Below, piece by piece: positions 11,025-20,929 of a DNA stretch of 64,000 bases. The stretch is from Isoetes taiwanensis (Eukaryota > Streptophyta > Lycopodiopsida > Isoetales > Isoetaceae), in contig JAJEKV010000004.1 in assembly GCA_021234155.1 (NCBI GenBank), positions 30,547,134 to 30,611,133 of the forward strand, given 5' to 3'. The translations under genes were made by a program, and so were the position numbers. How positions within the stretch are numbered: position 1 is the first letter of the stretch; the number at the start of each line of letters is the position of its first letter. The notes below the pieces were generated by a model. That model was not told where the DNA came from. It ran no database searches and saw nothing but the letters and a program-made list of their open reading frames with translations.

Positions 11025-11395
11025 ATGGACAGGTTGTTGAGCGTGGATGTGGTGGAGCTAAGCATGAGATCCAAGAGCAAAAATGGAAGAGTGACAGAAG
11101 TGCGTGTAAAAAATTTGATGCATACCATGGCTGTGGCATTTCAGATGTTTGTTCCCAACGCCCACTACTCTGCAACTCCGGCTATGGCCGTCCTCCCCCC
11201 TTTGGGCACCATCAAAGTCCGCATTACTGCTTCTCTCAATCTTCCCCAAGCTTTGCCCCCTGCAGATGCTGTTGTTGTCAAATCCTTGGCTCTCCCTGAT
11301 CCCAGATTGCCCCTCAACTCTCTCGGAAAATTGTTCCGCACCAAGAAAAAATTGGTCTTTGTTGATGCTTCTTTGAGTGCCTCCCTCTTTACCAG
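11025..11395 (+). CDS. VAPYRIN-like MSP (major sperm protein) domain exon
   Basis: An intact 123-codon frame starts at a Met in MDRLLSVDVVEL and ends at a good splice donor (CCAG|GTAGTG at 11,396); the apparent stop lies inside the donor. The protein is an MSP/VAP immunoglobulin-like fold. The start MDRL, the block KNLMHTMAVAFQM, the VLPPLGTIKVRI strand and a terminal LFRTKKKLVFVDASL region line up with the N-terminal domain of plant VAPYRIN. In known plants VAPYRIN joins this domain to ankyrin repeats and is needed for intracellular accommodation of arbuscular mycorrhizal fungi. No ankyrin exon was found downstream in this window, so the locus is either the first exon of a gene with a very long intron or a truncated duplicate. 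The absence of stops or frameshifts suggests recent or continuing constraint. Confidence 0.75.
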
Positions 11396-11540
11396 GTAGT
11401 GCACAATTTGCCCTGCCACTCTCTCTGTAACACATTAATATTTTGAAATTTGGTGCTTAAAATTGCACCCAAAACATGATTATGTGTGCTGTCTAGAGAG
11501 CCTCGTTAAACATTTATGCATCTGAAAAAACTTACTACAA

Positions 11541-11606
11541 TACAGATCCAAATCTGTGGGATTTGAACCCACAAGAACCACGGATCTGCCGCTTGATCAA
11601 ACATAT
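11541..11606 (-). repeat. tRNA-like fragment, possible SINE head
   Basis: On the minus strand a perfect Pol III B box GGTTCAAATCC (about 11,567-11,577) sits inside a short T-arm-like stem, GTGGGTTCAAATCCCAC. An A-box-like TTGATCAAGCGGC lies about 30 bases upstream. No complete tRNA cloverleaf can be drawn, so this is more likely a tRNA-derived SINE relic than a functional tRNA. Confidence 0.45.
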
Positions 11607-11614
11607 TCGAAATT

Positions 11615-11850
11615 GTATGTTCCACCGGATTTTAAGGATGTAATATAGCAAAAAACATGATAGTAGACAAGAATACAATACAGCCTTGCAATGATATAGC
11701 ATAAGGCATCAGCTTTACTAGTTAAATATATGTTCCACCAGATTTTAAGCATGTAATATAGCAAAAAACATGATAGTAAACAAGAATACAATACAGCCTT
11801 GCAATGATATAGCATGACAAAGCATAAGGCATCAGCTTTACTAGTTAAAT
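11615..11850. repeat. Two-unit tandem repeat of about 118 bp
   Basis: Unit 1 (about 11,615-11,729) and unit 2 (about 11,730-11,850) are nearly identical. Both contain ATGTTCCACC, GTAATATAGCAAAAAACATG and GGCATCAGCTTTACTAG. Unit 2 has a small extra GACAAAGCAT segment. This is a recent local duplication in the spacer between the MSP exon and the dioxygenase gene. Confidence 0.85.
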
Positions 11851-12465
11851 ACATAAACATGTGAGAGCTAGGGTGAACTGGATTTGAAAAAACATGTAGA
11901 CTTATGCAATAACATGGGCAATCCCATTGGGGATAAACAGTGAAAAGGCATGGTAAAAGGGACCGTTTTTGCCATTTACCAACCTATCCGAGTTACAGTC
12001 CGAGTATAAGCATACACGGCTCATGTATTTGCCAAAACATATGAGTAGAGTTTGATTACTATCAAGTTGGGAACACACCATTGAACTACAATTTGCGTTT
12101 TGCTCTATCGGTAGGCGTGCGTGTGCCTATTTGGTATAAAACAAGGCACAACAGTGTGCTCAACTGCAGGCCCTTTGGGAATTCATTCTAGCAAAAGTTG
12201 AAGGGAAATGACAACAATAGCACTAAGAACTTGAGATCAGAATCATGATCCTTGCACTGCTGCCATAATGACAAACATTTCTGCAACTCAAGTCCCATTT
12301 GCCATTTAGCTTTCACAACATTAAAAGATTATGAATAACTCCATAAGAGTCTGGAAACATGCGTATTTCTTTGTTCCATCTCTTGTATATTTGAAAGCAT
12401 CACGTAGTCAAGATTAAATGCACAGTCGATCAACCTGTAATGATGACTACTTATACTTGTTTCAG

Positions 12466-13994
12466 TCATAACCTATAACTATGGCTTGCTTCATCCTTAA
12501 GAAAAATAGTAGTACCATCTTCATCTATAATATCTGAATGAAATCTTTTGACCACCTCAGGATGACTCCTTGCATAGCTCTTAAATGTATTATTTCCGAA
12601 AACTGGAAGTATCTTGTTCTGTCCTCCATGAGTAGCTTCTGGCCATACTTTTGGCTGTAGAGATCCTTCAGTGCTTAAAACTGCGCTACAATCTATTGGC
12701 TTAATTTCAGCGTCTAAAGATGGGTTGAAGAAAAATGGCACAGAATAGCGCGAAGAATCTGAGCCGAAGGTAATGACCCTGTGCACTGTTGCCCTGAAAT
12801 ATCCTTGAGTTGCTATTTGAAGCATTTCACCAAGGTTAACAACAAATGTGCCCCTCTTTGGCTGGACATCAACCCAATTCCCATCTGCCAACTTAGCCTT
12901 CACAGCATTTCCTGAGTTAGTCTCAATTGAAATCAGACATGTAAGCAAACAATGGTGCAAAAATCTTGTCCTGGCATTAAATCCTGTTACTATTTTAAAC
13001 TTCTTACCTGTAGTCCTCCAACATCATCCTGCAATAGCAGACTTAAATATCCAGTATCTGAGTGTGGTCCAACTCCATACAATACTTCATCTCTATCTTT
13101 TGGCCTTGATGGAGGATATCTTGTTATCTGCAGCATACTTATTTTAAAAAAAATGACATTCAAGAAATTGAAATATAGAATGCGCTGATTAAAGACCTTC
13201 ATTTGATAGAAAGGCCTATGACCAAATGTTGAAAGGAAGTAATCTCTTCTAAGACCTAAAGAAAGTGCAAGTGCAGACATGAGATGCATAGAAAACTTGC
13301 TCATTCTCTTCATAAACTCTTCTATTGTAGGTCTAAAATTGGGTAGAATGCTTGTGGGGGGCCACTGATTAGGTCCTTGAAGACGTTTATACAGAGGATA
13401 TAAGAAGTGGTTCCTTTTCCCATCTGCATGAGAAGAAAATGATTAAAAAGATATGCCCTCAATTCCTCATATCATATAGAAAAAACTCACCTACAATCTC
13501 AAATTTCTCTTCTTCTTCAGGACCAAATTCAATCTGTTCCCTATGATCTGTAAGGCCAGCTGTGTTTTCCACACCAAGCTGCATGAAACCCCTAAAATGT
13601 GGAGAATGTCTGTAATCCATAGCCATCTAACAAAGTGCCACAAATAAATAAAAAACCACAGACTTGTCCATATCAGATCTTGATTAAAATTTCTTCTACG
13701 ACAAATGCAAACTCTTACCTTTTGTTCCAAAGGAAGCTGAAAAAAACAGCGGCAAAGGTCAAGCATAGAATCACATAGGTCCTCTGATACGCCATGGTTT
13801 TTGACATAAAATAGTCCCACGTTATGGCATTCCCACCTAAGCTGCTCCACAAAATCTTGGATTTTCTGAGGCTGCCCACTGTAAAATGATGCCATATCCA
13901 GCACACACATCTCCTTATTCCTTTGGCATGTTACTGGAGTCGTTAGGTGCGCTTTGGAAGCTTGAATTACTGAAGAAAGATGAGATTGCACCAT
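12466..13994 (-). CDS. 2-oxoglutarate/Fe(II)-dependent dioxygenase, five exons, intact
   Basis: Five exons on the minus strand join in frame: 13,994-13,719, 13,626-13,491, 13,423-13,197, 13,127-13,008 and 12,921-12,466. All introns are GT..AG, and the total is 1,215 bases, giving 404 residues plus stop. The N-terminal DIOX_N-like part contains VGLFYVKNHGVSEDLCDSM and FFQLPLEQK, followed by FRGFMQLGVE and GPNQWPP. The catalytic double-stranded beta-helix has HSD in GPHSDTGYLSLLLQDD (iron ligands), the distal His in TVHRVITFG and the 2-oxoglutarate-binding RYS in SSRYSVPFFFNP. It resembles the plant dioxygenases related to Arabidopsis At3g50210/At3g46490, whose substrates are not settled. The start at MVQSHLSS is chosen; an in-frame Met lies six codons upstream. 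It is the only complete gene in the window and shows no lesion. Substrate cannot be inferred. Confidence 0.88.
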
Positions 13995-14339
13995 TTTATT
14001 GGTAACGCACATCCTGATTATGGATTCGGCTACAAATGCCTGTGCAAATTCTCAAATTGCTGTGTCCTATTGAACCCAGCCTTTAAGAAGTTCGCAAATG
14101 CAGAGCACCTGGTCGTTTTTTCGTGGCGATCGCTTTCTCGAACATCCACAATGATATTAAATCCATATTTACCACTAGGCTAGAACCTGATTTGGGTTGG
14201 ACATCTTATAAAACTATAATATCGTTTCTTAATATCGTTTCTTTCCTTTATTTATTATGGCTTTTTTGGTTGGGGCAATCATGGGGACAGTTGATGAAGG
14301 GTATATTCCACATATTATACCCCATCAACGCCCCATGAT

Positions 14340-15060
14340 TTTTGGGCAAACAAATACAACCATTTAAATATATTCCATACTTACTTATGTTCACATATAT
14401 ATACATCCATTCCAAAGCATACTTCCACACAAAGAGCACAACAAACAAGAGAACACAGCCGACAAGACCGAGAGCGGAGACCAATTCACACCTCAACTTC
14501 CTGAGCTTTCGGATATCAACAAATGTCTGCCAAGAACACAGACGAGAGCTTTTGGATAGACCGGTCCTACAACAACACCTCTGCTCTAAAACAAAACCAG
14601 GAGCGGGGACCAATTCACAGCTCAACTTCCTGTATTCCTGAAACAGCCGAGGTTTCGGATATCACAAATATCTGCCATCGACCGGTTCTACAACTCGATT
14701 TCCTCTGTTTATATTCAACTGAACACTAGCTCTGCGTATCAGGAACTTGGGCCCGATTCACACTCCACTTCTTCTCACAATCCGCCGGCATCAAATGCCA
14801 AAAACCATACAGAGAGCCGATTCCTTCCCTGCCTTGCACGAAATCACACTAAACATACTGCCCCCAAAACCTCTGTTTCCATACTCAATTCCAGTAACAA
14901 CCAGGACATCCCCATCTCCCGATGATCAGAAAACCAGAGAACCTATAGACCCTCCGCATCCTCCATGGCGCTCCTGCCACTCGCGCCGAACACACACCCA
15001 GTACGCGATTGCATCGGCATGCCTCCATGATTTGTCCACTCAATCTTCATACGTATAGTT
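14340..15060. repeat. Upstream spacer with about 130-bp imperfect repeats
   Basis: The phrase GACCAATTCACA..CTCAACTTCCTG occurs at about 14,479 and 14,607, with a weaker copy near 14,755. Each of the first two is followed by a TTTCGGATATCA and GACCGGT(C/T)CTAC block. This C-rich tandem lies 0.5-0.7 kb upstream of the dioxygenase start and may overlap its promoter, but no TATA or known element could be assigned. Confidence 0.5.
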
Positions 15061-15170
15061 GAAACCATATTGTCAGCGAGAAATGTTGTGCCATCGACAC
15101 GTGTCTTTTAAAAATTTTAAACCTTTTAAACCATGTGCATTTATGGCAGATCAGGTGCGCTCTTGCTACA

Positions 15171-15342
15171 CCATCGCGGTAAATGTCGGACACTGACATG
15201 TTATACCCAGCCTTAAATGGCAAAAAATCGGCTAAGTCCACAAAAACGCCGTGTATTTTTTTTTGGGCGTGGCTATAACATGTCAAACACACGGATATAC
15301 CACGGATATGCCCGTGGGTATAACATGTCAGTGTCCGATATC
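15171..15342. mobile_element. Mutator-like foldback MITE, copy 2
   Basis: A 172-bp element with perfect 23-bp inverted arms (15,186-15,208 and 15,316-15,338, core GACACTGACATGTTATACCC) is flanked by the 9-bp duplication CTTGCTACA at 15,162-15,170 and 15,343-15,351. The interior CCTTAAATGGCAAAAAATC matches copy 1 at 10.4 kb. No coding capacity. The 9-bp target size and long TIR fit a Mutator-derived MITE. Confidence 0.8.
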
Positions 15343-15479
15343 CTTGCTACATGGATCTGCTGTAAACCTTTTTTCCCCCCCTATTCTTCTCTGCTACTTG
15401 TGGTTAGGAGGAGATACTGCATTCAGATAGCAGAGGAGGAAGAGATTAGAGCTCTTTTTGCCCTTTAAACTAGCTCCAT

Positions 15480-15610
15480 TTCAAGAAGACTTTTATCTCA
15501 ATCCTTTGTTTTCATCCTCCAAATCCTTTATAAGCAAGAAGGGTCCTCTTATGTTTTCATTGTCCTATATATCGATGATACGATATTTGTTTGTTCTTGG
15601 GATTGTTGAA
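15480..15610 (+). pseudogene. Ty1/copia reverse transcriptase YIDD fragment
   Basis: The plus strand encodes FIVLYIDDTIFVCSWD, the catalytic YVDD-type box of copia reverse transcriptase, preceded in a shifted frame by a typical spacer. It lies in the opposite orientation to the copia fragment at 15.97 kb, so an inversion or a separate insertion is needed. No LTR was found. Confidence 0.6.
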
Positions 15611-15964
15611 TCTTTTGTTGTCACTTGAGTTGGTGCTTGGGTTTTTTCCTTTTAACTCGCAAAAGGTTTAAATTAAAAGATGCAGGGAGGGATGGTTGGA
15701 GGCATCTTTAAATATAAGATACAATTTTTGTTGAAAAGGCTAAAGTTGCAGGGAGGTTGTTCAGAATCTCCCTTATATGGAGATGTGGTGCACCTTTACC
15801 TTTTGCCTAATATGACACTCTTGTCTAATAAGGCACATATTCATGTATAAATATTGATCTCATATGAATGAAGTCTTATCTTGTTTGTGGGCAAAGTATC
15901 GCACTCATAAGCTTCTCTTCGATGCTTTCGTTACATTCTTAATACTTCTAGCTCAAATCTAGAC

Positions 15965-16745
15965 AATGTCAAGAGCTCATCATCACCACATCTAAATCAA
16001 TTCCTTTCACAATGGCATCAATCCCAAAAATTGAATTTGAAAAGGGATTTAGTCTTAAAAGACAAAGTGCTATGAACAGTGCCTGTGAAGTGAAAAAGGA
16101 GGATTTGCGCTGCAGAATGAAGTAAATGTTCAAATCAGCCACATTAGGAAGGAATCCCGCAGAAAGCAAAAAGGTGTTAATCTTCATGAACCATGCTCGG
16201 GAAGCTTGCCTTAAACCATAAAGTGCATTTCTCAATCTACACACCAAGTGTTCTTGTCCAGACACAAAGAATCCAGCAGGTTGTAACTCAAATCCCCATT
16301 CAAAAAGGCCGTCTTTACATCCATTTGATGTATATGAAGATCATGCTGCACTGCAAATGCTAACAACACTCGCAAACTTCTAAGACATAGAACTGGAGAA
16401 AAAGTTTCCTCATAATCTACACCTGCAACTTGTGAGAAACTTTTGACAACAAGGCAAGCCTTGAATTTATCAAAAGAACCATAAGCTTTAACCTTGGTCT
16501 TAAAGAGCCGCTTACATTGAATGGACTTTCATCCTGCAAGTAATTCCACAAGTTTCCATGTAACTTTATTGATCAAGGATTCATATTCGGCCTCCATAGC
16601 CATTTTCCAAAATTTTGCTTGATCTGAATATCCAAGAAGTTGGAAGCAAACAGAGGGCCTAAACTCTAATCTCTTATTGAATCTACAGCAAATCTTAGAA
16701 CAGACACAGGGAAGGAAAGAAAGGCGGGTTTTGCAGCATTGCATT
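15965..16745 (-). pseudogene. Ty1/copia reverse transcriptase fragment
   Basis: On the minus strand the copia order is preserved. AKFWKMAMEAEYESLINKVTWKLVEL comes first (opening of RVT_2; written here as one motif in two parts, AKFWKMAMEAEYESL and INKVTWKLVEL), then VDYEETFSPVL, QMDVKTAFLNGDL, and CRLRNALYGLRQASRAW near 16,240. Frames shift at least twice and the YVDD box is missing on this strand. Reverse transcriptase here would copy the element's RNA in virus-like particles; this copy is dead. No LTRs or integrase were found. Confidence 0.8.
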
Positions 16746-16885
16746 ATAGAATCAGGAAATCAATACCTTGTAAAAAAAACCATTATGCTAACTGAAGAAA
16801 CATTAAAAAACAAATACCCTTGTAAGCGCGAGCAATCGGTCAGCAAAAATCCACTCTGACAACAAGAATCCAAGAGGGCAAGTAC

Positions 16886-17000
16886 ACATGCACATGCACT
16901 TGGACATGCATTTGCACATGCACAGTACACATGCACATGCACATGCACACATGCACGCACATGCACACATGCACACACATGCACATGCATACACATGCGC
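16886..17000. repeat. CATGCA/CACATG microsatellite
   Basis: An alternating purine-pyrimidine tract built of ACATGCAC units with interruptions. The His/Met- and Cys/Val-rich open frames on both strands are by-products. Such tracts can adopt Z-DNA. Confidence 0.9.
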
Positions 17001-17164
17001 AGTGTTCATGATGCAGAGAAAGACAACAACTCTCGGATTATTTCAGCCAACGAAAATTAACGGCCCATAAAGGGTGCACTCTAGAAATACTATTTAGTAT
17101 ACCTCAACGAATACAACAACGAAATCATAGAAAAACCATGTGAAAAAACGTATAAAAATCTAAA

Positions 17165-20095
17165 AGTAACCCCCTGTTATTATGCTAGATATTGCTCCCC
17201 TGGATATGAAAATTTATAACATGGCAATTTGGATAGGGAAAATTCCTTCTACAATACAAAGATGATCTCTTGCTTCAAGAATTGGGTGAAATAATCCTAG
17301 TAGGAGACTTAATGCACGCACAGGGAACCTGCAATCAATCACATATCAGCAAGCTGGAGATGTTCATTTGTTGGAGCTTGAAGAAGATTTCTTCCAAAGA
17401 GCTTCAAAAGATAAAGAGACAAATCAGATGGATACTTTACTGCTTAATCTTGGCACTACGTGTGAGCTTAAGATATTGAATGGTACACGCAAATTTCTAG
17501 CAACTGAATCGTTTACTTGCTTCACGCATACAGGAGCTAATATAGTAGACTATGTATTGGCAGCAAGAGAAAATTCAATCAATGCATTTCATGTGGGCAA
17601 TCAGGTGCCTGAGTATGATCATGCCCCTTTGCTTTTGGAGATATTTAGACCTCATTCACCCAAGAAATATCAAGATAAGTTCACACCGAAAATAACGCTT
17701 AATTATAGCAAAGCATCTGAATATAGAAAATGCCTTGAGGAGAAACTTACAGAGGTATCTTTGCCCTCCAATATTGGACATGCTCACTTGCTTTTTACAG
17801 GCCTGACCAGGGATGCTGCAAAAGAGGCATTTGGTCTCACCAAGAAAAGTAGTTCTAGGCGCCCTTCCAATGGCTGGTGGGATGCAGAATGCCAGGAAGC
17901 TAGAACTAGTATCTTATCCACATGTTTGAAAAAAACCAAACTGGTACAAGGATTTACTAAGGAAGAAGATGAGGGATTTTTACAGAAAAAAACAAGCAGA
18001 GCTTAGTGACAAATTGAAAGAACATCCCAAATCTTTCTGGAGCACCATTTTATGCAAGTCTTCCTCAAATGTTATAGATCTCAATGCATTGCATTCTTTG
18101 GTCAAAGAGTTATATAACAATCCTGCAGCAGAGTGTATGCCACCTGTGGCTTTCGAGGAAGATTTATTCACTGAAGGAGATGTGAAAGTGGCATTGAGGA
18201 ATATGTCCAATGGAAAATCAGCAGACCTTGAAGGACTTCAGATGGAATTATTAAAGTGGGCTGGAGATAGAGCTTTGAAGGCCATTACGAATCTATATTG
18301 AATAGATCGATGAGAGAGTGTTCCCCAAGGGCTTGGAAGGAGAATCTAGTCTTCCTGATTTATAAATCTGGAGACAAGAAGGATGTGCATAATTATAGAA
18401 CTATTCTCATCGGCAATGTTTTCACTAAGTTGCTTGATTCACTGCTGAAGAAGAGGCTTAGTATTTGGGCAGATGATAATGATAAAAGATCTAAATTTTA
18501 GGCAGGTTTTAGGAGGCACCATGGTACTTTAGATCATGCTCTAGCACTTAGGATATTATTTGAAAGAGCCAAGGGACTCAGGAAGGCTTTGTATCTTGCT
18601 TTTATTAATTTCACGAAAGCCTTTGATACTATTCCCAGAAAGGATCTTGCTTATCGTATGGAGCAATTAGGTGTTCCACAATCTATTAGGTATGCCGTGT
18701 CTAAATTGTATTCTGAGGTTATTTTGAAGCTTTCAAGAAACTTACATACAGAAGTTCAAAATACGATTGGAGTTCGACAAGGATGCCCCTTGTCACCCAC
18801 TCTCTTCGGGCTCTTAATTGATGAATTAGATTTATGGTTGCGTGAAAGAATCTTAGCAGGCACAAAAATTGGTGATTTTTTTATTCAACTGCTCTTATAT
18901 GCCGATGTGGTTTTATTAGCAGATGATGAAGAGGGATTGCAATCACTTTTGGATAGCTTAGCTTCATTTTGTGTAGCCAAAAGTATGAAGGTTAATTTGC
19001 CCAAATCTAAAATCATGATAGTTGGTATTGCAAAAAAATGGACTTTCACCTATTTAGGCACCAGCATTGAAACCGTAAGTACTTTTAAGTATTTGGGTTT
19101 AGATTTCTCTTCCAAGTACCTCTTGGAAAGAGTTTATTAAGAGAAGAACTTCTGGTGGGAAAGCCGCTTTGTATTCAATGCTATCTAGATGTCATAAAGC
19201 AGGGCTACAGGATTGGGGCTTGAAAAAGATTTTCTTTAAGATGCTTGTGCAAACCGTAGTGCTTTATGGTGCTCCAATTTGGGGGCCTGGACTTTTTGTA
19301 AAGCAATGGATGCATGTAGAAAATATGTTGAAGCTTTTCCTAAAAGAGGAATTATACTTGAAAAAGAAAACTCCTTATGCAATCATGTTGGGAGAAACAG
19401 GTTTGATACCACTGGAAGCAGAAGCTCTTTATCAATCCATATGTTTTGTTAATAGAGTGTTACAGCAACCCAATCATAGGCTTTTAAAGCAAGCAATACT
19501 CTCTTCCACTCATACTGATTAGTGTAAGGATATGAAAGATTGGGCTAGACGTTGGGGTATTAGTGAGCAGAATTGGCCAGAAATAGATTTGGGAGCATGA
19601 GACCTAGTGCACAGTCAAGCGCTTGAGAGGATATAGGCTTACCCAGGTTCTAGACTGAAATTTTACAAGTTGAATATTAATCCCATGTTGATATACACAG
19701 AACAGAACTATCTTAACTCCAGGATCTCGCCTTATATAAAGAAGACGATAGCAAGATTCAGGTGTAGCTCGCATCATTGAGACCGGAAAATGGAGTGGCA
19801 CTCCTAGGGAAGAAAGGCTGTGCCTTGTTTGTACTGAACAAGAGGTTGAAGATGAAAGGCACTCCCTTCTGCAAAGTCCAGCATATCTTGATATACGCGA
19901 AAAATTCAACATTCAAGTAGATAATTTATATTCATTGTTTAATATGGACCTTTTATGAACTTGGTATTTATATTCAAACAATAGAGTCACACCATGATCT
20001 ACTCATGAGACTTTAACAGTTGTGATTAGGATTTATGATATTAAGGTCCTAAAGAGCTAGATTAATTCATTTCATTTCATTTCATTTATAATGTA
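17165..20095 (+). mobile_element. Non-LTR retrotransposon (LINE) with endonuclease, RT and (ATTTC)n tail
   Basis: Domains in order are as follows. An APE-type endonuclease has IILVGDLMHAQGT near 17,290, ANIVDYVLAARENS and a terminal YDHAPLLLEI near 17,615. The reverse transcriptase has LVFLIYKSGDKKDVHNYR at 18,345, an in-frame TAG at 18,499, FINFTKAFDTIPRK at 18,600 and GVRQGCPLSPTLFG at 18,770. The catalytic box reads YADVVLLADDEEG, lacking one Asp of YADD. A thumb/C-terminal region follows, then a CLVCTEQEVEDERHSLL zinc motif near 19,820 and a tail of ATTTC units at 20,068-20,092. Four or five frame breaks separate these parts. It shares finger, palm and zinc motifs with the GC-rich LINEs at 5.2 and 46.6 kb but is AT rich. 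The family is not plant L1. Confidence 0.88.
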
Positions 20096-20101
20096 CAACT
20101 G

Positions 20102-20653
20102 TTACAATGTCTGGCAGGGTAGTTGCCTCCTCCAACAAAAATTTATATCTTTTTTATTATAAATTACAACCAATCTTACAATGACTGGTGGACAGGAAAT
20201 AGCAATTGCCTCAGTTGTAAGTCTAAAAATCCCTATATCATGCAACCAATGTCTTGGAAAACCGCGACGGGGGCCAGGTCTAGGATATGCAACTACTGAC
20301 TCTGACCACGTCCACTCCAGCTCATCTAGCCAATCTATTCTTTTCTCACCCCACCAAAAACCTCTGTGGACTATTTCAACAGCCTGAAGCAAGGCTAACT
20401 GCCTGGAATAATCCACTGGTTCCATAGAAGACATGTTGCTTTGCATTAACTCATGGAGGCATATGAAGAAAGTGTGACTTATCTGTTTGCAAAAACGGCA
20501 GCTCCTTTTACATACGCATACTACACATTGACAGGGTTTAGAATAGGGAGGGTCTATCCACACTTTAAGATATCTTCTCCTTCTCTTCTTCCATATTAGA
20601 GGCTCCTGCAACATCATCTCTTCTTCTATAAAAAATAAATTGTACCTCGTCAA
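20102..20653 (-). CDS. Unrecognised Cys-rich open frame
   Basis: A 183-codon frame. Residues around 40-75 hold a dense cysteine set (CQCVVCVCKRSCRFC, then ISHTFFICLHEL) that could bind zinc and loosely recalls the C-terminal knuckle of LINEs. The rest (for example GFWWGEKRIDWLDELEWTW) is unknown to me. It abuts the tail of the LINE and lies downstream of the Ulp1-like relic on the same strand, so it could be a terminal exon of that unit. Confidence 0.3.
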   Translation of the reverse strand: MTRYNLFFIEEEMMLQEPLIWKKRRRRYLKVWIDPPYSKPCQCVVCVCKRSCRFCKQISHTFFICLHELMQSNMSSMEPVDYSRQLALLQAVEIVHRGFWWGEKRIDWLDELEWTWSESVVAYPRPGPRRGFPRHWLHDIGIFRLTTEAIAISCPPVIVRLVVIYNKKDINFCWRRQLPCQTL

Positions 20654-20929
20654 AGCAACTTTACATAAGAACTAGTGATCGCTGCAGAGTTTGATGTCTT
20701 CCTTACAAAATGTGGTCCTTATAAAGATCGGTAGTAATTGAAAGGGACATCATTATTTATAACAGCTGATTACACAGTAATAAATGGTGACAATTTTATC
20801 CATAAGAAATTATTACAACAGTCACTTTCAATATGTTTGTTCAGAATCGTGTAAAATTTTTCATGCAAAACTTTTTTCATGTAAAAAATTATAGGGAGAC
20901 AGAACTAACTGTGGCACTCACTTGTTTCT

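Noticed and set aside
11058-11435. Antisense open frames opposite the MSP exon
   Set aside because: They are shadows of the plus-strand exon, whose translation matches VAPYRIN; the antisense frames match nothing.
11541-11606. Functional tRNA gene on the minus strand
   Set aside because: The B box is perfect, but the acceptor and anticodon stems cannot be paired; a SINE or tRNA relic is more likely.
16760-17070. His/Met- and Cys/Val-rich open frames, possible metal-binding peptides
   Set aside because: They are translations of the CATGCA microsatellite on both strands and have no other support.
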